Of a stretch of DNA of 20,651 nucleotides, positions 1-7,177 are shown piece after piece. The notes under the pieces are model-generated. The model did not search any database. It was not told the DNA's origin and was given only the letters and a program-made list of their open reading frames with translations. The stretch spans positions 1-20,651 of the forward strand of contig CALJUA010000047.1 in the NCBI GenBank assembly GCA_937975715.1, given 5' to 3'. A program made the position numbers and the translations under genes. Each line of letters opens with the position of its first letter. Positions within the stretch are counted from its first letter, which is position 1. This DNA is from an uncultured Candidatus Planktophila sp. (GTDB lineage Bacteria > Actinomycetota > Actinomycetes > Nanopelagicales > Nanopelagicaceae).

Positions 1-830
1 GGGTTCCATTCGAATTCAAAGACAGTATTCCCCGTCTCGGGAACGACAATCTTGTTCGCAATAATTACATTTCCCCTGTAGGTCATGTGGGAATACCGAT
101 CACAAAGTCTCCCATTCGCGCGATCACGCTCAATCATCATGATCATTTCGAGAGGGACCCTGCACTTGAGAATCGGATCAATCACAATCTCCTGCTGCTT
201 GGGAGGTTCCTCGATCCTTTCTGGCTCAATAACCTTCGTATGGGTAATGATATCTGTATCAGGTTCTGACTTGTGATTCCTCGGACTGCGAGGAATCAAT
301 GGAGCATCTGGATCACGCTCAAGCAGTGAGTATCGTCCATCACGAAATGCTTCACGAGTAACACTCGAATAGGTTCGAATATTACCAGTACGCTTGAGCG
401 TATTCAGATAAACATGAGTGGAAGTTACCTCACTCACTTTGAGACGAGCGGTGCCGTTTTCATTTCCAGTATTGGTTCCCTTAGCAAGCCAAATATCACC
501 TTTACGAACATCGTCAATTGTCTTACCTGAGTCCAGCTTTGGCATACGAAAGTCAGAATTATTTTTCAGTGGAAGCTCTGGTTCGTCTGAAGGAATGGGC
601 GCATTAGCCTCAATCAACTTCCATGTCGGTTGACGAGTAGCCTGCACCGAAACCTTCGGATAGAAATTACCGATGTTATTGAACTTCTCAACAAGATTGA
701 GAGTAATATTTGGATGATTGTATGCAACAATCTGAACCTTACGAAGCAGAGTCTTACGATCCTGAGTATAAACTTCGTAAATATTTCCCAATAGAACTGA
801 TGCCGGAATCGGCCTCTTCTTCTTTCCCAT
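1..830 (-). CDS. Hypothetical protein, 3' end outside window
   Basis: An open frame runs from ATG at 830 to the window edge (276 codons, no stop). The protein begins MGKKKRPIPASVLLGNIYEV and reaches a charged segment (IERDRANGRLCDRYSH) near the edge. The start is well supported: GGAGAAGATA lies just upstream and the ATG shares one base with the FtsK stop (TAATG), implying translational coupling. The middle is rich in Pro, Glu and Asp and looks like a flexible linker. I do not recognise a family. It is the last visible member of the FtsK cluster, so a role linked to DNA handling is possible but is only inference from position. Confidence 0.8.
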   Translation of the reverse strand, partial: MGKKKRPIPASVLLGNIYEVYTQDRKTLLRKVQIVAYNHPNITLNLVEKFNNIGNFYPKVSVQATRQPTWKLIEANAPIPSDEPELPLKNNSDFRMPKLDSGKTIDDVRKGDIWLAKGTNTGNENGTARLKVSEVTSTHVYLNTLKRTGNIRTYSSVTREAFRDGRYSLLERDPDAPLIPRSPRNHKSEPDTDIITHTKVIEPERIEEPPKQQEIVIDPILKCRVPLEMIMMIERDRANGRLCDRYSHMTYRGNVIIANKIVVPETGNTVFEFEWN

Positions 831-2017
831 TATCTTCTCCAATGATTAACTAGATGATTAGTAAGCTCAGGAGTCACAAAGGGACCCTGTGCTCTGAATG
901 ATTCGGTTGCGTCCTGATAGATCATATCTCCCTTACGCAGAAGATTCTCTGCGCCACCAGTATCTAGAATGACACGCGATGCAGATGCGGTCTGAACTTG
1001 AAAAGCGACACGAGTAGGGAAGTTGGTAGTGATTGCCGTAGAAATAATCTTGGCAAGTGGATGCTGAGTACAGAGTACCAGATGAATCCCAGCAGCACGA
1101 GCCTTCTGTCCAAGTCGAGTGACAAGTGCAGCAGCGTTCTTGTCCTGCATGACAAGATCAGCATACTCATCAATGAAAACAACAATCGGGTAGATTCTAT
1201 CATGCAACTGCTGTGCAGTCATTCCGCTAAGACTAGGACACTTAACAGAATTCCACTGTTCAACAGACTGAAAGCCGGCCTTAGATAGAAACTTATATCG
1301 ATCCTCCATGATTTCGCAAAGACCCTTGAGAATATTGATTGCTACAGGAATCTCGTCAATTACTGGATGAAGTAGATGAGAGAGATTCTGATACTGTGCA
1401 TACTCAACACGCTTCGGATCGATCATCACAAAGCGAACATGAGTAGGGTCCCTAGTGGCAAGAATGCTAGCGATAATGTTATTGACGAAAACGCTCTTAC
1501 CTGCACCAGTGGAACCAGCAATCAAAGTATGAGGTGCCTGCGTCAGATCACCAATCCGAATCTTACCGTTGGTATCACTACCAACAATGTAAGGAAGCGG
1601 ACTAGCAAGGATATTATTGTATAGATCGTGAATACAATCAGTGAAATTAACAAACGCACGATTCGGATTTGAAATCGTCAGTCGATTACCATCGATCTGA
1701 ACGGACTCAACTCCAAGTCGAACTGCAATGTCAATCGCCCGTGTCGGAAGCAATCCGATACGGGTTCCGTTGATCGGATCAAGTGTGAACGTCGTTGTCA
1801 CAGGTCCCGTGGAAAGACCACGCACGCTGCAAGGAAGATTAAGAGTGTCAAGAATACTGGTAAGCTGAGTAGGTTCAATGTTAGAAGATGAAACACTATA
1901 CTGTGTGCAACTGATATTCGGAAGTTCTACACGCTCTCCAACCTTACGACCACGAAGCGGCCACGCAGTATCAAATGTAGATTTCTTCTTGAAGATATTG
2001 TTAATGAATGAAAACAT
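830..2017 (-). CDS. FtsK/SpoIIIE-like DNA translocase motor ATPase
   Basis: This 395-residue protein matches the cytoplasmic motor of FtsK/SpoIIIE, hexameric ATPases that pump double-stranded DNA. An alpha-domain-like segment (GPVTTTF, residues 71-77, to about 120) precedes Walker A GSTGAGKS (168-175), the family signature FVMIDPKRVEYAQY (196-209), Walker B IVVFIDE (278-284) and the sensor region QKARAAGIHLVLCTQHP (304-320) through RVILDTGGAENLLRKGDM (348-365). There is no N-terminal membrane domain and no C-terminal gamma (DNA-polarity reading) domain, so it is motor-only. I chose ATG 2017 (MFSFINNIFKKK) over a start 13 codons upstream because GTGAGGTA sits in front of it. It overlaps the next gene by one base. 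Likely roles are plasmid or phage DNA segregation or transfer; virion packaging is less likely because this is not a terminase. Confidence 0.95.
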   Translation of the reverse strand: MFSFINNIFKKKSTFDTAWPLRGRKVGERVELPNISCTQYSVSSSNIEPTQLTSILDTLNLPCSVRGLSTGPVTTTFTLDPINGTRIGLLPTRAIDIAVRLGVESVQIDGNRLTISNPNRAFVNFTDCIHDLYNNILASPLPYIVGSDTNGKIRIGDLTQAPHTLIAGSTGAGKSVFVNNIIASILATRDPTHVRFVMIDPKRVEYAQYQNLSHLLHPVIDEIPVAINILKGLCEIMEDRYKFLSKAGFQSVEQWNSVKCPSLSGMTAQQLHDRIYPIVVFIDEYADLVMQDKNAAALVTRLGQKARAAGIHLVLCTQHPLAKIISTAITTNFPTRVAFQVQTASASRVILDTGGAENLLRKGDMIYQDATESFRAQGPFVTPELTNHLVNHWRR

Positions 2018-2024
2018 ATTTACC

Positions 2025-2168
2025 TCACATGATTCCGCATCCTTTCGCAAGAGCAATGAGAATCACAAATAGAATAATGAAGGACCCACAACCCATATTG
2101 TTATCATCCGGCGGTGTGGGTCCCAATGGCGGCACGAAATCGTTATACACTTGTGTATTTCTTCCCAA
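2025..2168 (-). CDS. Small membrane protein (47 aa), TTG start
   Basis: Read from TTG at 2168, with AAGGTG six bases upstream, the frame gives a 47-residue protein. A polar, Pro-rich N-terminus (VPPLGPTPPDDNN) is followed by one hydrophobic helix (GSFIILFVILIALAKG, about residues 28-43). It fits between the 2183 stop and the FtsK start with 7-14 nt spacing, as expected for an operon gene. An inverted repeat, GGACCCACA at 2082-2090 and TGTGGGTCC at 2115-2123, lies inside it. Function unknown. A GTG 11 codons into the protein is an alternative start but lacks an equally good binding site. Confidence 0.6.
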   Translation of the reverse strand: MGRNTQVYNDFVPPLGPTPPDDNNMGCGSFIILFVILIALAKGCGIM

Positions 2169-2182
2169 GAGACACCTTGAAG

Positions 2183-2488
2183 TTATGCACGTCTACGCTT
2201 CGCAGCCAAACGCTTCTTAGGTTCGTAGGTAAGAATTGTATTGATCATGTCGATTGTCTTTTGAGATTCCTTGATGAAAGCTGCACTCTGTGTCTTTCGA
2301 TCAAGATATCCAATCTGATTCTCCATGATTCTCTTAATGCGAAACTTCTCACGCTGACGTTCATGCCATGGAAGTCTAGCAAGAAAGAGGGTCCCATGAT
2401 GCTCTCCACCACAAGGACACTTACAGGAGAATACACGATCCGGTGGCGCAGCCAAGCAACGAGCGTGGCATACGTGTTTCTTTTCCAT
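2183..2488 (-). CDS. Cys-rich putative zinc-binding protein (101 aa)
   Basis: The N-terminal third holds a metal-site-like cluster: Cys7, Cys11, Cys22, Cys24, Cys26, His30 and His31 in CHARC...CKCPCGGEHH. The rest is basic, ending KKRLAAKRRRA, which suggests nucleic-acid contact (inference). The start is ATG 2488, with AAGGGGAGATAA before it, directly abutting the stop of the upstream gene (TAAATG). A GGGACCC motif lies in frame as His-Gly-Thr. No named family recognised. Confidence 0.85.
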   Translation of the reverse strand: MEKKHVCHARCLAAPPDRVFSCKCPCGGEHHGTLFLARLPWHERQREKFRIKRIMENQIGYLDRKTQSAAFIKESQKTIDMINTILTYEPKKRLAAKRRRA

Positions 2489-2989
2489 TTATCTCCCCTT
2501 CCGACTATATCTCTCAAGAGCAGTCGTAAACACAGATACAGGGATTGATTCAGAATGATAATGGGACCCTTCAAGCGAGAAGGTCCATGAAACACCATTG
2601 CGATCTACAATCAACTCCATATCGTCTACCTTTGCAGACTCACACGGAGCAACACCCTCCATCAGAACAACCGGCTGTCCCGTCAGAGTACCAATCGCAT
2701 CCTGCACATCCGGATCGGATGCGGCAACACATACACGCGGCATATTATCACGCCACACGATTCGGTCAAGGAGGAATCCGCTTTCACGGTGTTCCACTAG
2801 CTTTTCATACTGTTTACTGAGATTGATTACATAATTCGTAGTCAATTCATCAAGGCCAAGAATGATACAAAGAGGTTCCCGAAGTCTTACAACTTGCTCA
2901 TGCTCCATCGTCTTATTGGTTCGAACAAGCAAAGCACAGAACGGATCATACTGCTTGGGAATCTTTAGGTGAACAACTTTCTTACTCAT
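2489..2989 (-). CDS. Hypothetical protein (166 aa)
   Basis: The protein starts MSKKVVHLKIPKQYDPFCAL and ends ALERYSRKGR, with no obvious membrane segment or catalytic motif. ATG 2989 was chosen. A GTG nine codons upstream (3016) lies inside the 3001-3024 hairpin and would trap the start in a stem. The ribosome binding site is weak: the nearest purine run, GGGACCC in that hairpin, is somewhat far away. Expression may therefore depend on read-through or coupling past the DUF932 terminator-like hairpin. Its stop abuts the next gene's ATG. Function unknown. Confidence 0.8.
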   Translation of the reverse strand: MSKKVVHLKIPKQYDPFCALLVRTNKTMEHEQVVRLREPLCIILGLDELTTNYVINLSKQYEKLVEHRESGFLLDRIVWRDNMPRVCVAASDPDVQDAIGTLTGQPVVLMEGVAPCESAKVDDMELIVDRNGVSWTFSLEGSHYHSESIPVSVFTTALERYSRKGR

Positions 2990-3000
2990 TAGAAAATGTA

Positions 3001-3024
3001 GGGTCCCGGCTTTCACCGGGACCC
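3001..3024 (-). terminator. Hairpin of GGGTCCCGG/CCGGGACCC after DUF932 gene
   Basis: A perfect 9-bp GC-rich stem (GGGTCCCGG at 3001-3009, CCGGGACCC at 3016-3024) with a 6-base loop lies 12 bases past the DUF932 stop. On the minus strand only a short TTTT follows, six bases after the stem, so it is a weak intrinsic terminator or an RNA-stabilising or attenuating hairpin. Both arms contain the iterated GGGWCCC heptamer. Confidence 0.6.
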
Positions 3025-3035
3025 ATACTCCAATC

Positions 3036-4115
3036 TTACGCAGCCAGCTTCAGAAGATTACCGGCACGAGTCTCAAGCTTCACTCGGGCATCCGTGTACG
3101 CATAGTCACGGGCGCTTGCAGTGAATCCCTGCACAAGATCCCAGAGGGTAATGCACTGTCCCTCTTCGTTCTTGGCATACTCGATAGCCTCACGAACCTC
3201 ACCCTTGGTAAAGGTTCGATCAACCTTCTTCACATAATCCAGAAGCACATCCTCGGTGCTCTCGGACTTAACTTCCGGCTTAGGAAGGAGAATCGTCTGT
3301 GCCTTACGAACGGTCGCTTCCATGGGTGCCATGGATTCATTCGCCTGCTGCAGAAGCATCGGCAGACCCTCATGCTCAAAGCGATAAGGTCCGTACTTAC
3401 TGTGGCGAATAGCCAGCTTCTGAACATTCTGCGCACCCCAGACAATATGATTTCCACAAACAGAATTGAAGTAGAAAATCATACATCCAAACGTTGCGGA
3501 ACCAGTCTCACTGTTCCACAGGAAGAATCCACGATTCAGATGCGCTCGCGGACCCGCCTCAAGCTGGGACCCACCGTCAATCATGAAAATGAAGCAGTCA
3601 CGATCAGAGGCGTACAGTCCGTTCTTGCGCGGATCATGGCTCGGAGGATTATGAAACTTGCCGTTGCTGCGCTCCACAGCGTGTTCGGCAAGCTGGACAA
3701 CCTCGCTGTCCCAGATACGACCGTACTTGACGCCCGTGAAAGCACGAACCTCGGTATAGTCGTCATGGACGGCTGCGAGCATCTTAGTTTCAACTTCACG
3801 ACCCTTGGAGGTCAGACCGTGATTCAGATTCAGTGCAGCAAGGTCGGAAGGAATCTCACGAAGATAACCTGCCGGGATTCCAAGCTGAACACACATCTGT
3901 CCAAACGCATAATGCGTAGGGATTGCGTTTCCACGATCAGTCTCAAGAGTGAGTCCCTGATCAGTGCCGATAGCCTTAATAGCATTAAAGCTAAGGTTAC
4001 GCTGCTTGGAAATCTTGCGGCGATTATCAACCGCATTCTTCAGATCAATAAGATTCTCGTAACATTCGTCATCGGGGCGCTTCGCCCACTGCTGATGTGC
4101 CTTCATAAGTTCCAT
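3036..4115 (-). CDS. DUF932 phage/plasmid-like protein
   Basis: This 359-residue protein has the layout of the DUF932 (phage/plasmid-like, TIGR03299-type) family. It has an N-terminal segment with ETDRGNAIPTHYAFGQMCVQLG (residues about 57-79), a central Asp/Arg-rich segment (ASDRDCFIFMIDGG) and the family-typical region RGFFLWNSETGSATFG...CGNHIVWG, then a helical tail. The family is common on mobile elements; its biochemical role is not established, though links to DNA metabolism are suspected. ATG 4115 is preceded by AAAAGGAGAGACTAAA, one of the best binding sites in the window. The gene sits between two strong hairpins, so it may form its own transcript. A 10-bp direct repeat (CTCAGTCTCT on plus, 4162 and 4192) lies in its leader. 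Confidence 0.88.
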   Translation of the reverse strand: MELMKAHQQWAKRPDDECYENLIDLKNAVDNRRKISKQRNLSFNAIKAIGTDQGLTLETDRGNAIPTHYAFGQMCVQLGIPAGYLREIPSDLAALNLNHGLTSKGREVETKMLAAVHDDYTEVRAFTGVKYGRIWDSEVVQLAEHAVERSNGKFHNPPSHDPRKNGLYASDRDCFIFMIDGGSQLEAGPRAHLNRGFFLWNSETGSATFGCMIFYFNSVCGNHIVWGAQNVQKLAIRHSKYGPYRFEHEGLPMLLQQANESMAPMEATVRKAQTILLPKPEVKSESTEDVLLDYVKKVDRTFTKGEVREAIEYAKNEEGQCITLWDLVQGFTASARDYAYTDARVKLETRAGNLLKLAA

Positions 4116-4210
4116 TTTAGTCTCTCCTTTTCTCAGCCTCTTCTAGAGGGTGCCAATAGCTCTCAGTCTCTCGTTAACGGAATGCCGTCGCCTCAGTCTC
4201 TATCAAACTA

Positions 4211-4243
4211 GAGAGGGTCCCGACACGATGCCGGGACCCTCTC
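4211..4243 (-). terminator. Strong hairpin between coiled-coil and DUF932 genes
   Basis: A perfect 12-bp stem (GAGAGGGTCCCG at 4211-4222, CGGGACCCTCTC at 4232-4243) with a 9-base loop begins six bases past the stop of the 4250-4600 gene. It is followed on the minus strand by TAGTTTGATA, so the U-tract is poor. It is probably a transcription terminator or 3' stabiliser. It contains the GGGWCCC heptamer in both arms. Confidence 0.7.
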
Positions 4244-4249
4244 ATTACA

Positions 4250-4600
4250 TCAGTCGAAGCTCACAAGCTCCGACTCGCCGCGCCCACGGAAAAAGTAGTT
4301 ACCATCCCGTGCCACGATCTTGCCGAGATAAGCTCCCTTGTACGAGAAGGGTCCCTTGCCCAGCGCATCGTGGATCGCTTTGACAGCCTCGCTGCGAGCC
4401 TTCTTCGCGGCATCAAGCTGTTCTTCGATCTTCGTAACGTTGTTATCCGTCTCAGTGTAGACCGCGAGAAGCGTGCGAGCCTGCTCCTGCGTCGGCTTCT
4501 CCGGAGTCGTGTTGTCGTCGTCGGCGTCCTCGCCGCTCACGTCCAGAGTCTCGTCCTGCTTAGTGGTGCTCTTGATCGTCGTGTTCTTGTTCCTAGCCAT
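4250..4600 (-). CDS. Acidic, helical hypothetical protein (116 aa)
   Basis: The N-terminus is polar and low in complexity (KSTTKQDETLDVSGEDADDD). A likely coiled-coil helix follows (KIEEQLDAAKKARSEAVKAI, about residues 57-76), then a compact Gly/aromatic segment (GPFSYKGAYLGKIVARDGNY). ATG 4600 is preceded by AAAGGGAACAAATC. It is probably monocistronic: a promoter lies at 4670-4696 and a strong hairpin at 4211-4243. This isolated, well-equipped unit suggests high expression, for example a small DNA-binding or structural factor, but no family was recognised. Confidence 0.85.
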   Translation of the reverse strand: MARNKNTTIKSTTKQDETLDVSGEDADDDNTTPEKPTQEQARTLLAVYTETDNNVTKIEEQLDAAKKARSEAVKAIHDALGKGPFSYKGAYLGKIVARDGNYFFRGRGESELVSFD

Positions 4601-4669
4601 GATTTGTTCCCTTTCGAATGTTGGTTAGATGTTAATGGTTACGAATCAGTTGTCATTCATTACGGATGC

Positions 4670-4696
4670 ATTATCCCACCTCACACACCTTGTCAA
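4670..4696 (-). promoter_or_regulatory. Promoter for the 4250-4600 gene
   Basis: On the minus strand TTGACA (4691-4696) is separated by 15 nt from GATAAT (4670-4675). The -35 is embedded in CTATTGACAA, the same ten bases seen at the HTH-gene promoter (7650-7676), also with a 15-nt spacer. It lies about 70 bp upstream of the ATG at 4600. Confidence 0.65.
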
Positions 4697-4704
4697 TAGA
4701 GTTT

Positions 4705-5301
4705 CTACACAATGGGCCGAACGATGACGACATTTCCTCGCGAGTCGTCATAGGTCAGCACGTCGCCTTCCAAAACGCCGTTTCGCCGCTGCGCTTGTCG
4801 CAGCCGCAACAGATACCGAACCGCGTTCCATTGATGAATTGCAGTAACCTCCGCTTTCTTCACGAGGGTCCCAGCACGTCGCCATTCACACTCCCATTTA
4901 ACGGCGTACTTGTTGTGCTGATTACGTGGACCTTGAACAGTTGGAGTATCTTTTAGATCAGTACCGATGATTGAACCATCCGAATTGAGCCAGACAGTAC
5001 CAATCATCTGTGAAACTGTCAATGGTTCCTTTCCATCCCAACGAAAAATCGGCGGCTTACCATCTTCAAGTGTGATGATGGTTCCATTAGCCGGACTACT
5101 ATTGTTCAGATCAAGCCGTCCCTCAATCAATGCCTCGGGATGACCTTTTACATTGGTAGCATATCCGCGAAAGATACAATCTGTCATTACAACAGATTGA
5201 AACTCATCAAACATAACTCTTGCGGCTTTATATCTAACTTTCCAATTCTTATGCAGCTTACCCCAATAAGCCTGCATAATCTCGTTATAATAGTTTGGCA
5301 T
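4705..5301 (-). CDS. Hypothetical protein (198 aa)
   Basis: The protein starts MPNYYNEIMQAYWGKLHKNW and carries a central beta-rich stretch (GTIITLEDGKPPIFRWDGKE) and a basic helix near the end (AVRYLLRLRQAQRRNG). The start is certain: GGAGGATTA immediately precedes ATG 5301, which shares a base with the upstream gene's stop (TAATG). No catalytic motif or membrane helix is seen. Being coupled to a zinc-ribbon-like protein suggests the two act together; that is inference. Two GGGACCC copies or near-copies fall in frame as Gly-Pro and Gly-Thr. Confidence 0.88.
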   Translation of the reverse strand: MPNYYNEIMQAYWGKLHKNWKVRYKAARVMFDEFQSVVMTDCIFRGYATNVKGHPEALIEGRLDLNNSSPANGTIITLEDGKPPIFRWDGKEPLTVSQMIGTVWLNSDGSIIGTDLKDTPTVQGPRNQHNKYAVKWECEWRRAGTLVKKAEVTAIHQWNAVRYLLRLRQAQRRNGVLEGDVLTYDDSRGNVVIVRPIV

Positions 5302-5561
5302 TAATCCTCCAACATCCCGATTGCCTGTAGAGTATCGAATAGATCCTTGATTTCAGTAATCGGCTTATTACCGATATGCAAAGAGGTTCCACAATTGCCG
5401 CATTCAAACTGTGGAGCATTGCCACCAGCAATGTTGTGCTCTAGTGAGAGCTTCATCGTTGACTCAGTAACGTCCGTTACATCCTGTGAGACTGTAGCGA
5501 ACCGTCTAACCTGACGCAATACAGTGTGCTCACACCAAGGACACTTAAACTTAATTTTCAT
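5301..5561 (-). CDS. Zinc-ribbon-like protein (86 aa)
   Basis: Two Cys pairs, CPWC (Cys7/Cys10) and CGNC (Cys54/Cys57), separated by about 43 residues, fit a zinc ribbon. The segment between is Thr/Ser/Val rich. ATG 5561 follows AGAGGGGGTATAGGGT. The stop overlaps the next gene's ATG. Likely a nucleic-acid or protein binder (inference); no named family. Confidence 0.88.
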   Translation of the reverse strand: MKIKFKCPWCEHTVLRQVRRFATVSQDVTDVTESTMKLSLEHNIAGGNAPQFECGNCGTSLHIGNKPITEIKDLFDTLQAIGMLED

Positions 5562-5656
5562 ACCCTATACCCCCTCTTTATTTCAATCTGATTCAGTTTT
5601 GGATTTCGCAAAAACGTCGTTGACAGCGAGGTCAGAAGTGTGCGTGTGGCGGTTTG

Positions 5657-5671
5657 CAGGGACTCCCTGCG
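5657..5671. other. Palindrome GCAGGGA-C-TCCCTGC in a short noncoding gap
   Basis: A 7-bp arm palindrome with a single central base lies just past the stop of the 5674-6069 gene. The ~110 bases from 5562 to 5673 hold no convincing gene; only a frame shared with a shadow reading frame crosses it. It may act as a weak transcript-end hairpin for the upstream gene or as a protein-binding site. No clear U-tract. Confidence 0.35.
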
Positions 5672-5673
5672 TC

Positions 5674-6069
5674 TTAGTCGCTCGAATCCACCGTGAAGCT
5701 ATCCCCGCATTTAACACAGGTATATGCGTTATAGCAACGACCAAGATTCTGCTGATCGTATTGATGCCGGCAATCAGCAAACTTAAAAAAGATCGGAGCA
5801 TCTGTACCATCAATCCCAATTCCATATCCCTGTGACTTATCAGAACGAGAATAGAAAAGACGGCAGCAAACGTAACGCTTTACCTTTCTACCGTGAGACT
5901 CCCGCTCCATCATCAGATACTTATGGTCGCTCTGAACAATGGTACGAGGATCATAACCAACAATGAAAGTACACGCCTCGTAATGCTCTTTCTTGGTAGG
6001 GTCCAGAATTGTAAAAACTTCTGGAAGCTCATCAATCATATGGCTATTAGGTTCCGGATTACACTTCAT
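5674..6069 (-). CDS. Putative zinc-binding protein (131 aa)
   Basis: The C-terminal third has Cys100, His102, Cys112, Cys118 and Cys121 (CRHQYD...RCYNAYTCVKCGDSF), a good metal site. The pair Cys68-Cys69 lies in the middle. The N-terminal two thirds are mixed beta/alpha. ATG 6069 has GAGGTTAAAA upstream and lies inside the end of the preceding gene (11-nt overlap). It ends in Asp-Ser-Ser-Asp, as does the protein encoded at 6279-6530, because both stops fall in a shared 15-bp element. Function unknown. Confidence 0.85.
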   Translation of the reverse strand: MKCNPEPNSHMIDELPEVFTILDPTKKEHYEACTFIVGYDPRTIVQSDHKYLMMERESHGRKVKRYVCCRLFYSRSDKSQGYGIGIDGTDAPIFFKFADCRHQYDQQNLGRCYNAYTCVKCGDSFTVDSSD

Positions 6070-6226
6070 TTTTAACCTCGATTTTCTTATAATCTAGGTA
6101 CGGTCCTCGACGATCCGGCGGATTCTTTGTCGCACAATATTCCTTTGCAAGTTCCTCGTTTATGAATGCGATCTTTGTTGCAATATCAACTCGCCCATAA
6201 CCATCGTTGTATGTAATCAAATACAT
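6059..6226 (-). CDS. Hypothetical protein (55 aa)
   Basis: Protein MYLITYNDGYGRVDIATKIA..., with a predicted helix (FINEELAKEYCATK) and a basic C-terminus (DYKKIEVKNEV). It overlaps the next gene by 11 nt. Its binding site is weak (GAG eight bases before ATG) and is identical to that of the 15-codon frame just upstream. Both starts follow the same 16-bp repeat. Its N-terminus resembles that of the 15-codon frame (Tyr...Asn-Asp-Gly), suggesting a local duplication. Length and composition fit a real operon gene. Confidence 0.65.
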   Translation of the reverse strand: MYLITYNDGYGRVDIATKIAFINEELAKEYCATKNPPDRRGPYLDYKKIEVKNEV

Positions 6227-6293
6227 TAATCACTCGAATCCATCATTCTTGAGAATAACAAAACAATAAGTATTCATATTAATCACTCGAATC
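6225..6293. repeat. 16-bp direct repeat, 53 bp apart
   Basis: ATTAATCACTCGAATC occurs at 6225-6240 and 6278-6293 on the plus strand. A near copy (two changes) sits at 5674-5688. On the coding strand each copy spans the end of one frame and the binding site of the next. It encodes the terminal Asp-Ser-Ser-Asp of two proteins. Confidence 0.7.
6230..6277 (-). CDS. Short frame (15 aa), possible leader peptide or gene remnant
   Basis: ATG 6277 begins MNTYCFVILKNDGFE and stops at 6230. It starts two bases after the stop of the 6279-6530 gene and ends three bases before the next ATG. The N-terminus resembles MYLITYNDGYG of the following gene, so it may be a truncated duplicate or a coupling leader. 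Weak binding site; low confidence that the peptide matters. Confidence 0.3.
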   Translation of the reverse strand: MNTYCFVILKNDGFE

Positions 6294-6530
6294 GTAATTG
6301 GCCTTGTAAAGAACCAGCTTCCCGGTGGGACCCTCGTTGAACCAGACGTTTCCGATGGAGGGACGGTCTGTTTCCGATACGTACTTGACGCGCGAGGTAC
6401 CACCAAACAACTTGAGCGCAGCGTCCGAATCTCCACCGGATACCTTGCTGCGCTCGTAATCGTCAAACGAAAAATCCGTAATGTTACCAGTGCTAGTCCA
6501 CTGATCGACTTCCAAAACCTTGATTGACAT
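6279..6530 (-). CDS. Hypothetical protein (83 aa)
   Basis: Protein MSIKVLEVDQWTSTGNITDF... with a beta-rich look and a central segment LKLFGGTSRVKYVSETDRPS. ATG 6530 was chosen because CGGAGTGAAT precedes it and because the upstream gene stops three bases before. A longer in-frame reading from 6569 would run back into that gene. A GGGWCCC site occurs in the coding strand as Gly-Pro. No family recognised. Confidence 0.82.
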   Translation of the reverse strand: MSIKVLEVDQWTSTGNITDFSFDDYERSKVSGGDSDAALKLFGGTSRVKYVSETDRPSIGNVWFNEGPTGKLVLYKANYDSSD

Positions 6531-6532
6531 AT

Positions 6533-7087
6533 TCACTCCGAAATAATCCGATAGTCCTGTCCACCGCAACGGATGGAAAGGATATTGGTTAGCTTATAGT
6601 CCCGAAGGATGATTTCCTTTTCGGTTTCCTGTGTCGCAGCCTGACGCGCAGGCTTAATGTATTTACGAATATCTGCGATGATGATACGATCCTTCTCATT
6701 CGTTTCATCAAGCAACTCACCATCGAGGTAGAAAAGAGGTTCCTCAACGGTACGCTCAACCTTTAGCTCAAGATAAAGCGAATCCTTGTGCTTGACCAGA
6801 GGGGAGCCGGCAATTCGCTCGCCCCAAGTGCGCGGCTGTGCCTCGAAATCAGGGTCCGGATGATCCTCGCGCAAACGCTGTGCAGTTACAGCGTTGGTAT
6901 AATTCCAACCAACCATTCCGTTAACCCAACTACGCTTGGTAACACGGAAAGCCTGCTTATCCTTATCGTAATAAGGATTGTTCGTCTTATTCATTGGGGG
7001 AATCGTCTCGGTAATCAATGATACCGGCTGTGCTCCCTTCCGAATATGGAGAAGATCAATCAATCCGTTAAGATCAAGCTCAATCAT
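6533..7087 (-). CDS. Hypothetical protein (184 aa)
   Basis: The protein begins MIELDLNGLIDLLHIRKGAQ. It contains an aromatic and charged core (RSWVNGMVGWNYTNAV; TWGERIAGSPLVKHKDSLYL) and a basic, beta-rich C-terminal part (REVx-free, ending GGQDYRIISE). ATG 7087 follows GGGAGTGATT; an upstream in-frame ATG at 7102 is less well placed. The body resembles proteins often found beside replication genes in actinobacteriophages, but I cannot name it, and the pattern is from memory only. No membrane or catalytic motif is seen. Confidence 0.85.
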   Translation of the reverse strand: MIELDLNGLIDLLHIRKGAQPVSLITETIPPMNKTNNPYYDKDKQAFRVTKRSWVNGMVGWNYTNAVTAQRLREDHPDPDFEAQPRTWGERIAGSPLVKHKDSLYLELKVERTVEEPLFYLDGELLDETNEKDRIIIADIRKYIKPARQAATQETEKEIILRDYKLTNILSIRCGGQDYRIISE

Positions 7088-7103
7088 AATCACTCCCGGC
7101 ATC

Positions 7104-7143
7104 GGGACCCTCTAGGACTTACGGAATTCGCCTAGAGGGTCCC
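7104..7143 (-). terminator. 13-bp hairpin behind the HTH gene
   Basis: A perfect 13-bp stem (GGGACCCTCTAGG at 7104-7116, CCTAGAGGGTCCC at 7131-7143) with a 14-base loop lies 34 bases past the HTH-gene stop. There is no U-tract after it on the minus strand. It probably ends or stabilises the HTH transcript. Both arms contain the GGGWCCC heptamer. Confidence 0.65.
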
Positions 7144-7177
7144 TATCACATGCCGTGTCAGGTGTAAATCCCCTTTC

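Noticed and set aside
3372..4211. 279-codon plus-strand open frame
   Set aside because: It lies opposite the DUF932 gene, has no good binding site and a composition expected from the complement of a real gene.
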